Part shown: piece after piece, positions 31,528 to 37,022 of the stretch | Layout of the letters: each line of letters opens with the position of its first letter | Numbering within the stretch: the first letter of the stretch is position 1 | Source: a virus | IMG/VR virus record: IMGVR_UViG_3300043434_000965 | Location: 1-37,022 of that record | Length of the DNA stretch: 37,022 nucleotides | Strand: one strand, 5' to 3' | Notes under the pieces: generated by a model | What the model was told of the DNA's origin: nothing | The model's input: the letters and a program-made list of their open reading frames with translations, nothing else | The model's database searches: none | Program-made: the position numbers and the translations under genes

Positions 31528-31708
31528 AGAGCCTGTTGCCAATGCTCTCAATGAGTTGTTTTTCTAAAAAATCGAGTCGTGTGTCATTTGCGGCGATGAC
31601 GAGTAGGTGGTTGTTTTGCCACCCTTCACGCTTGGTGCGTTCAACATCCATGGAAATGGGTTGGGCTCGACCGAGTGGTGATGGATAGCGAACGGGTGGG
31701 AATTTCAT
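31493..31708 (-). CDS. Small unknown phage protein (71 aa)
   Basis: ATG 31708 has GGAGG upstream inside the end of the RuvC gene. MKFPPVRYPSPLGRAQPISMDVERTKREGW followed by LLVIAANDTRLDFLEKQLIESIGNRLYG has no recognised family. Arg/Lys content suggests nucleic-acid contact, speculative. It overlaps the next gene. Confidence 0.6.
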   Translation of the reverse strand: MKFPPVRYPSPLGRAQPISMDVERTKREGWQNNHLLVIAANDTRLDFLEKQLIESIGNRLYGAKSKGGKIG

Positions 31709-31709
31709 C

Positions 31710-32183
31710 TCACACCTCCTCGTTGTTTTGAATCGCAAGGTTCAACAACGCAATGGCATCGGCTTCGTTGTCATCGCTGACGTGAAATCCGAGTTCACCC
31801 ACGGCTCTGATCACATCGTCTTTAGATGCGTTGCCTTTGCCGCTGATGTGTCGCTTGATCGTTCCAACGGGAACGCCTTCGTATGGAATTTGGTGATGCT
31901 CACACCAGGCGGTTAGCGTTGCCATCAATCCGCCATAGACATGAGCGGCATCTACGCCAAGATGTCGACGGACTTCCTCGAAGTACACGGCGTCGATTCC
32001 ATGTTCGTTTGTTGCTTTGATTTCTGTGAGCCAGCGCTTGAAACGCAAAAAGCGCATCCCGCCACCTTCAAATCGTTGTGGCTTGAAGCTCACAAATCCA
32101 TGTGTGATGCTCCCCGCTTGGTCACGAAGAGCCCATCCAGTTGTTGTACCCAAATCAAGGGCCAAAATCGTCTTGAGTGTCAT
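31710..32183 (-). CDS. RuvC-like Holliday junction resolvase (157 aa)
   Basis: Starting at ATG 32183 (MTLKTILALDLGTTTGWAL), the RNase H-fold catalytic acids are visible: Asp10 in LALDLGTTTG, Glu69/70 in VYFEEVRRH, and the C-terminal DDNEADAIALL (138-146). It resolves recombination or replication intermediates before packaging. An upstream start at 32285 would run through the palindrome region and is unlikely. Confidence 0.87.
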   Translation of the reverse strand: MTLKTILALDLGTTTGWALRDQAGSITHGFVSFKPQRFEGGGMRFLRFKRWLTEIKATNEHGIDAVYFEEVRRHLGVDAAHVYGGLMATLTAWCEHHQIPYEGVPVGTIKRHISGKGNASKDDVIRAVGELGFHVSDDNEADAIALLNLAIQNNEEV

Positions 32184-32196
32184 AGTCGTCCTTGCT

Positions 32197-32302
32197 CTGA
32201 CGCACTGACACATATCGACGTTATTTTCTATATTCCCTCTATTACGCGTACGCGTGAGACGTCGATAATAGGAAAACAGCGTCAAGCTGTGTCATGCGTC
32301 AG
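32197..32302. promoter_or_regulatory. 106-bp imperfect dyad with central 12-bp palindrome; candidate origin
   Basis: The outer arms CTGACGCAcTGACACA (32197-32212) and TGTGTCATGCGTCAG (32288-32302) are inverted copies, one base of insertion apart. Both are centred at about 32249.5, exactly the centre of the palindrome ACGCGTACGCGT (32244-32255). A further pair ATCGACGT / ACGTCGAT lies at 32214-32221 and 32259-32266. It fills the 160-bp gap between primase and resolvase. A replication origin or multi-site operator are the likely readings. Confidence 0.6.
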
Positions 32303-32343
32303 TTTTGTGTCTGAAAGTGAATCCTTTTTGATTTCTTTTGGTC

Positions 32344-34680
32344 TCAATCGACCTCATGCGGCGAGAAGCGAACAGGTGTTCCCTGCTTCAAACCAATGCC
32401 TTGAAAACCGCGAACACCACTTGAGTTCCGCCATCGCTCTATCCCTTTTGAAATCAAAAGGTCTGAAAACCGTCGCTGAGATCCTTGGTATTCACCGTTC
32501 GTCTCGGACCACTGCTTCCAGTCGTTGTAGAGCTCAAAAGTCAATGACTTGGCATTGCTGACCAGCACACAGCGCTCATCAATCCACCGACCCATGACGT
32601 CTTCAGACTCGAAGTACTCATTGGTAGCGGACGTAACGGATGTGGGCTGACGCAAGCCCTCGCGTTGCCACATCAAGCAACCTTCGACAGCCCAAGCCAG
32701 AATCGCATCGCGCTCCTTGAGCAGCTTGCTTGAGAGCAAGTGGTCGCGTTTTTCGGGCGGGATGGTCAGGGTGAATGGGATCAAGTGCATGCGCCTTTTG
32801 ATCGCCTCATCAATATTGCGAATCGCTGGCTTGTGGTTGCCAGAGATCACGATCTTGTAGGCGGGCACGTAGGTGAAAAAGTCCTGTCGCATGAAACGCG
32901 CTGAGACACGGTCACCCCCTGTGATCTCCTTGATCTTTGATTCATTCCAACGCCTACCTTGCTCTGTCTCTGTAGCGGTCACCAATCGAGAGCCCATCAA
33001 GCCTGCAAGGTCTGTTGGGTGTCGATCATTTCTCGACTCCATGAACGTCTCCATTGGTGCGTTGGCAGCGTAGTCACCCATGATCGTGAACAAGGTGTTA
33101 ACGAAGACAGACTTACCGTTGCCACCAGTGCCATAGAGAAACAGCAAAGCATGCTCGGTTGTGAGTCCTGTAAGGCAGTACCCCGCCATACGTTGCAAGT
33201 AGCCCAACAGCTCGGCATCCCCGCCAGTAATTTGCTCAAGAAAGGCAATCCACTGCGGGCACTCGCCCTTTGGACTCGCGGTTGTGATCTTCGTCATTCG
33301 GTCAATGCGTTGATGGGGACGAAGCAAGCCCGTCTTCAACTCGATGACCCCTTCGGGCGTGTTGAGCTGCCATGGGTCTGGATCCCATTCATCGATGTTT
33401 GCCGCATGCTTGGGATCTGAGCGAATGATTCGCTCAACAGAGCCAATCGTGGATGCGCTTGCAAGCTTTGACTTGAGCTTTGGTGTATCAGCCTTGCGAG
33501 ATGCGGCACGGCAAATACCTCGCGAGAGGTGCTGCACGTAGAGCATCTTGTCCTCAACCCAGCGCTTGCCGTTCCACCAGAACCACTTGCCCAACTGGGC
33601 GCAGTAGCGCAGGTCGATGCCATAGCGGTTGGTGAATGCGATCGCCAGACCGTCCTCTGTGCTCCAGTTCACGCCGTCGACCAAGTCAACGGATGAGGTG
33701 TCCACCTCTGAGGGGTCAGGGTCCTTTGCAATTGGCAATCGGTGACCAGTGAGGATGAAGCCATCCACATCGAAGACCACGTCTTGCCCCTCATAGGTCT
33801 CGACCTCTGTGAGCGCGTCAGCAGCGTCCCAGCCAGTGTGTTTGAAGTCGGGAGGAATCAAGATATCGCATGAGCGCGCTCCAGCCTCCAAGGCTGCCTT
33901 GGCAGCGGCCTCTGCATAACTCCAGCCTGGTGCATCTTTGTCTGGCCAAATCAAAACTGCTTTGCCCTCAAGGGGTTGCCAGTCCGTTTTGTCCACAGGC
34001 GCGTTTGCCCCCTGCATGGCAGTGGTTGCGCAATATCCCGCCTCAATCAATGCCTGCGCACACTTCTCTCCCTCTACCAAGATCACTATCTCAGAGACAA
34101 GCATTCCTGGCTGGTTGTAAAGCGGCCTTGGAGTTGGGGGAGCCATTCGCCTCTTTTTGACATCCCATGGTCGAAACTCCTTCTTGCCTGGCTCTGGCTC
34201 ATAGCGTGTCACCACAGCAATGAGCTTGCCCGAGGCGTCTTGGTACTCCCACTTCGCAGTGGGCGCTCCCAGTTCATCCACAGCAGGGCCTGCCTTCTTC
34301 GCTTTCGCTTTAGGCACATCCAGCTTTGGCATTCCGAGAATTTCCTGTGCCACTTCGAGCACACGTCCAAACTCGTTCTTTATGTCCAGATTCCTATTGC
34401 CCGCAATTAAGTGAAAGAGGTCTCCCCCCGTGCCCTCTGCCCTATCGGTCCAGAGCCCCGCCTTACCTCCCGTGAGCAATACCTCCAAACTGTCTCCCGA
34501 AGCTCCATAGACGTTGCCCACATAAAAGCAGTTGCGTCTGAACACACCTGCGGGAAGCAAGTAGGTGAGCACGCTTTCAATGTTGTCAATCAAAGCGCCA
34601 CGAACTCGGTCACGAAGTTGGTCTGCTGAGGCTTGTGTTTTTCCAGCTGACGTAGATCCAGCATCGTTGAAATCAAGCAA
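32344..34680 (-). CDS. Phage primase-helicase, D5/P4 type (778 aa)
   Basis: The N-terminal region holds a zinc-finger-less primase-like domain and a Toprim segment (ILVEGEKCAQALIEAG at 200-215, WPDKDAPGW around 245). The C-terminal helicase has Walker A GTGGNGKS (517-524), DYAANAPMETFM, LVTATETEQGRRWNESKIKEITGGD and VISGNHKPAIR, the D5_N/P4 family pattern. The start is TTG 34680 with a near-perfect AAGGAGG 6 nt upstream and no nearby ATG. It primes and unwinds at the phage origin. Confidence 0.92.
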   Translation of the reverse strand: MLDFNDAGSTSAGKTQASADQLRDRVRGALIDNIESVLTYLLPAGVFRRNCFYVGNVYGASGDSLEVLLTGGKAGLWTDRAEGTGGDLFHLIAGNRNLDIKNEFGRVLEVAQEILGMPKLDVPKAKAKKAGPAVDELGAPTAKWEYQDASGKLIAVVTRYEPEPGKKEFRPWDVKKRRMAPPTPRPLYNQPGMLVSEIVILVEGEKCAQALIEAGYCATTAMQGANAPVDKTDWQPLEGKAVLIWPDKDAPGWSYAEAAAKAALEAGARSCDILIPPDFKHTGWDAADALTEVETYEGQDVVFDVDGFILTGHRLPIAKDPDPSEVDTSSVDLVDGVNWSTEDGLAIAFTNRYGIDLRYCAQLGKWFWWNGKRWVEDKMLYVQHLSRGICRAASRKADTPKLKSKLASASTIGSVERIIRSDPKHAANIDEWDPDPWQLNTPEGVIELKTGLLRPHQRIDRMTKITTASPKGECPQWIAFLEQITGGDAELLGYLQRMAGYCLTGLTTEHALLFLYGTGGNGKSVFVNTLFTIMGDYAANAPMETFMESRNDRHPTDLAGLMGSRLVTATETEQGRRWNESKIKEITGGDRVSARFMRQDFFTYVPAYKIVISGNHKPAIRNIDEAIKRRMHLIPFTLTIPPEKRDHLLSSKLLKERDAILAWAVEGCLMWQREGLRQPTSVTSATNEYFESEDVMGRWIDERCVLVSNAKSLTFELYNDWKQWSETNGEYQGSQRRFSDLLISKGIERWRNSSGVRGFQGIGLKQGTPVRFSPHEVD

Positions 34681-35011
34681 CCTGAGCCTCCTTCTTTTTC
34701 TTGACCACTTTGTGCGGTGGCTCCTTACCCATGTAGCCCGTCTTCAATGCAACGTCACGAATGAAGTCAGCATCCAAGCTCACCGTGTTCGCCCATACGT
34801 GCAAACGCTCGTCTTGCAGGAAGTTCCATGCACGTGACTTTTCCACGTGCGTCGCATACAAGCAGTCGTAGATTGCTTGGCAAATAACGCCCACCACTAA
34901 ATTTGCCTCTGGCCCTTGTGGGTGTACTTGGCGAGAGAACATGCGAAAAATGGTCGAAATCTTGACCAACGGCTCAGAAGGCTTGTGAAGTTTTCGAGGT
35001 TCGATATTCAT
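34673..35011 (-). CDS. Unknown early protein (112 aa)
   Basis: The ATG overlaps the nuclease stop (ATGA). MNIEPRKLHKPSEPLVKISTIFRMF, VVGVICQAIYDCLYATHVEKSRAWNFL and a basic C-terminus (PPHKVVKKKKEAQ) suggest a small helical, perhaps nucleic-acid-binding, protein. No family recognised. It overlaps the primase start by 8 nt. Confidence 0.65.
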   Translation of the reverse strand: MNIEPRKLHKPSEPLVKISTIFRMFSRQVHPQGPEANLVVGVICQAIYDCLYATHVEKSRAWNFLQDERLHVWANTVSLDADFIRDVALKTGYMGKEPPHKVVKKKKEAQVA

Positions 35012-35745
35012 CGCGCACCTCCCCAGCAACGGTCAGACCATGAGCAGAACTTGCACTCAAAGTGGGTTTGATCCATGAATGCACGAGGCAACAACTCGCC
35101 AACCTCAGTGGCTTTGAGAATGCGTGCGGCACGGTCAGACATGCGCTGAGCCAGTGGCGCGTCAAAGGGGACCAACTCTGCATAGATCTCCATCGTGTCC
35201 GCATTCACGGCGGTGAAGAGCGCTGGGTTTTCATGCAAATCCAAATACCCTTGGTACACAGCCACTTGCGCGGCGTAGACGGGCTTTGAAACTGCAAGCT
35301 TGTTCTTGACCAAGTCCTTCCACGACTTGGAGCTCAAGCACTTGTTTTCCCACAGCGCGGGATATGAAAAGCCATCTGGCCCACCAATCAAAATGCCATC
35401 GATGTGACCGCGCAATCGCCCCTGTGCGAGTGAAAAGCCAAACTGGTGTCCGTCGTTCTTATGAGTCTTCAGATCAAAGCCAGCCAGTCGTAACCAGTTG
35501 ATGACCATGTCCTCCGTTTGATGTCCACGTTCAAAGACGCGCAAGATTCGGCCAGAGAAGGCTTTGCCTTGATCAACGGGGGCTTTGACGTATTCGTACT
35601 GGAGCTGACGCTCACACGATGCGCCTAGTCGTGACCCACCGAGATAAGTGCGTGGCGTGGTCTGTTCGTTTTGTTTTTGCATAGCGTGATCGATTAACCA
35701 CTCGATCTGTCCGCTCACACTAGATGTTGAGTTGAAGTCCATCAT
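35008..35745 (-). CDS. PD-(D/E)XK exonuclease, RecB/Cas4-like with Fe-S cysteines (245 aa)
   Basis: From ATG 35745 (GGAGG 7 nt upstream). The nuclease core shows His75 in FERGHQTED, Asp116 in RGHIDGILIGG and Glu133-x-Lys135 in LWENKCLS. Cys44 (GASCERQL) and Cys231, Cys234 and Cys240 (ECKFCSWSDRCW) match the four-cysteine iron-sulfur lock of Cas4/AddB nucleases. It probably acts with the ssDNA-binding-like protein in phage recombination or replication. No CRISPR locus is present. Confidence 0.9.
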   Translation of the reverse strand: MMDFNSTSSVSGQIEWLIDHAMQKQNEQTTPRTYLGGSRLGASCERQLQYEYVKAPVDQGKAFSGRILRVFERGHQTEDMVINWLRLAGFDLKTHKNDGHQFGFSLAQGRLRGHIDGILIGGPDGFSYPALWENKCLSSKSWKDLVKNKLAVSKPVYAAQVAVYQGYLDLHENPALFTAVNADTMEIYAELVPFDAPLAQRMSDRAARILKATEVGELLPRAFMDQTHFECKFCSWSDRCWGGAR

Positions 35746-36245
35746 GGCTTCACCTCCCAAGGTAAGTCATCCTCCATGTCCGCAAACGGGTTGGTTGAAA
35801 GCGCTTGTGCTGCGGCATCCTTAATGGGGTCGCTCACTGGCTTGCCCGACATGCGGACAGGGGGATATTTGTTTTGTTCGTGTTCCAGCGTCATGGCTTC
35901 AACGAAACCTGTGACGATGGCGTTAATGACGCTAAGCGCCTCGTCCTCGGAGTAGCTGCCAAGAGGCTTATCAAAGCCAATCTCAGCCGCCGCTTCACCG
36001 AAGAACTTCAGACACTTGCGCATGCAAGCCAGCTCGAGCTCAGTTGCATCAACCATGCTTGCCTCCGCTGGCGTTGCGTTGTCCATAGCTCTGACCCAAC
36101 TGCCATACATGCTGTGAAAAGCACGCTGGCAGCGTGGGGAGCAAAACACCCAGTCCATGGGATAGCGGGCGGGTGTGCCCACCCGCCTCCGGGTGTCTGT
36201 GTGCGAGAAGCCTTTCGCCTCTCTTGAGCAGACCCAACATTTCAT
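35742..36245 (-). CDS. Cys-rich early protein, DUF6511-like (167 aa)
   Basis: The N-terminal CWVC and the later FCSPRCQRAFH form a four-cysteine zinc-ribbon-like site. The remainder is helical with ELACMRKCLKFFGEAAAEIGFDKPLG and SVINAIVTGFVEAM. The pattern resembles DUF6511 phage proteins, tentative. It shares 4 nt with the nuclease start and GGGGAG precedes its ATG. Confidence 0.6.
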   Translation of the reverse strand: MKCWVCSREAKGFSHTDTRRRVGTPARYPMDWVFCSPRCQRAFHSMYGSWVRAMDNATPAEASMVDATELELACMRKCLKFFGEAAAEIGFDKPLGSYSEDEALSVINAIVTGFVEAMTLEHEQNKYPPVRMSGKPVSDPIKDAAAQALSTNPFADMEDDLPWEVKP

Positions 36246-36257
36246 GCTCCCCGTCCG

Positions 36258-36920
36258 TTATTGAGCCCAGCTGGGCTTGCCTGAGACAGGGGGACGCGCT
36301 GCGGCTACGTTGGCAGGAGCCGAATATGCAGGCGCAGGCGTTGCGGCTGGTGCGCCAGAGCTGCCACCTCCACCCGACTGAGCCTTACTCGGTACGCCCA
36401 TGAAGGCTGCGTACTCTTTGCTGTCAGGCTCAACAGCCAAACGAACAATGTTTCGGTCATCCCCGCGTCCATCTTTTTCGACATCAACACGGGCGAGGAA
36501 CTCGATCCCGTCGAGGTCAACGAATCCATTAATTCGACGTGCCGCAGAAGCCTGAGGTGAGTTGTCCTGTGGATGTACGTTTCGGGCACTATTGAGCAAG
36601 CCTCGAATGAAACCTCGCCCCATTTGTCCCCAAGTAGGCCCCTTGGCTGAGTGCAAACCGATGTTTGTCCACATCTTGCGTTTGGCATATGCGCCAGCAG
36701 TCACAACGAACTCAGCGGCAAGATAGACCGCCCCAGTTTCATTTGACTGTGTGGCATAGCCATCAGTCCAACCTTGGGTGTAGTCATCAAAACCACCGGG
36801 TTTGATGGACATGCGAACGGGGACGATCGTTCCTTTGGGGATGAGGTCAAAGCTGCCTTGCTGAGCTTGGGCGTCGTTAAAGTCGTTCCAGCTGGAACCC
36901 TGAGCGTGTGCTGAAGTCAT
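36258..36920 (-). CDS. Putative phage ssDNA-binding-like protein (220 aa)
   Basis: ATG 36920 has AGGA 6 nt upstream. Residues 20-170 are strand-rich with IPKGTIVPVRMSIKPGG, GAVYLAAEFVVTAGAYAKRKMWTNIGL and ARVDVEKDGRGDDRNIVRLAVEPD. Residues 180-220 are a Gly/Ala/Pro-rich flexible tail ending in PSWAQ. This plan (OB-like core plus disordered tail) and its position before a nuclease fit single-stranded-DNA-binding proteins of phage recombination sets. No direct homology is certain. Confidence 0.55.
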   Translation of the reverse strand: MTSAHAQGSSWNDFNDAQAQQGSFDLIPKGTIVPVRMSIKPGGFDDYTQGWTDGYATQSNETGAVYLAAEFVVTAGAYAKRKMWTNIGLHSAKGPTWGQMGRGFIRGLLNSARNVHPQDNSPQASAARRINGFVDLDGIEFLARVDVEKDGRGDDRNIVRLAVEPDSKEYAAFMGVPSKAQSGGGGSSGAPAATPAPAYSAPANVAAARPPVSGKPSWAQ

Positions 36921-36929
36921 TTCAATTCC

Positions 36930-37022
36930 TTAAATGTTTGTTGAGGCTTGTGTAGATGCGATTTCGTTCGCGTCAACGTTGAGGCACTTGTTGATCAACT
37001 TGCCGAGATCCGGTTGTTCAAG
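36930..37022 (-). CDS. C-terminal fragment of an early phage gene (cut by window edge)
   Basis: An open minus-strand frame runs from the window edge to TAA at 36930, encoding LEQPDLGKLINKCLNVDANE followed by IASTQASTNI. It lies 9 bp upstream of the next gene in the same direction. Too short to assign. Confidence 0.6.
   Translation of the reverse strand, partial: LEQPDLGKLINKCLNVDANEIASTQASTNI

Noticed and set aside
35008-35745. CRISPR-associated locus because of the Cas4-like protein
   Set aside because: No repeat-spacer array or other cas gene is visible; the neighbours are phage replication genes.
1-37022. tRNA genes or insertion sequences
   Set aside because: No cloverleaf-like segment, transposase frame or terminal inverted repeat pair was recognised in the gaps.

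Overview
The window holds most of a temperate siphovirus prophage, about 34.4 kb at positions 2,600-37,022, read almost entirely on the minus strand. It is flanked on the left by a short plus-strand cluster of plasmid-partition-like genes. The head genes are of HK97 type and the tail genes of lambda type. Protein sequences, codon use and moderate GC suggest a betaproteobacterial host, probably a freshwater Burkholderiales/Comamonadaceae member; this is an inference from family resemblance. No integrase, repressor or attachment site is visible, so at least one prophage end lies outside the window.

Layout, right to left along the minus-strand reading direction. (1) Early/replication genes, 37,022-31,126: a partial gene, a single-stranded-DNA-binding-like protein, a Cys-rich small protein, a RecB/Cas4-like nuclease with a four-Cys set, a small unknown, a D5/P4-type primase-helicase, a 106-bp dyad that could be an origin, a RuvC-like resolvase and an HTH protein of DUF6362 type. 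(2) An accessory block, 30,942-27,972: a small plus-strand gene with a good sigma-70 promoter, a ParB-domain/DNA-methyltransferase fusion, an HU protein, and a plus-strand three-gene operon (DUF6900-like, DUF3489-like, unknown). (3) Packaging and head, 27,864-19,411: HNH, small and large terminase, portal, S49 protease, major capsid, and connector/closure proteins. (4) Tail, 19,408-9,611: terminator, tube, G/GT chaperones with a -1 frameshift site, tape measure, and M, L, K, I and J homologues. (5) Receptor-binding and accessory tail genes, 9,532-4,053. (6) Lysis cassette, 3,988-2,650: holin, glucosaminidase endolysin, Rz and embedded Rz1.

The most unusual part is 4,053-7,868. A tail-fibre-like protein ends in a Cys-Asn/Asp repeat, and seven of its last eight cysteines directly follow Asn or Asp. 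It is followed by three translationally overlapping genes: a protein with an Ig-like C-terminus, a 2-oxoglutarate/Fe(II) oxygenase-like protein with an HxD...H triad, and a radical SAM enzyme with a complete SPASM cysteine set. A strong terminator closes this unit before the lysis genes. The arrangement resembles a RiPP maturation cassette whose substrate would be the tip of a phage tail fibre. I know of no described phage system that post-translationally modifies a tail fibre with a radical SAM/2OG enzyme pair. The proposal rests on synteny and motifs only.

The left flank (1-2,450) holds two tandem RepB/ParB-like genes (the first cut by the window edge) and a DUF3987-like ATPase, all overlapping by 4 nt. 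They converge on the prophage lysis genes and share a bidirectional terminator with them. They may belong to a neighbouring mobile island or to the same element; the window cannot decide. There is no stretch longer than about 300 bp without a gene.
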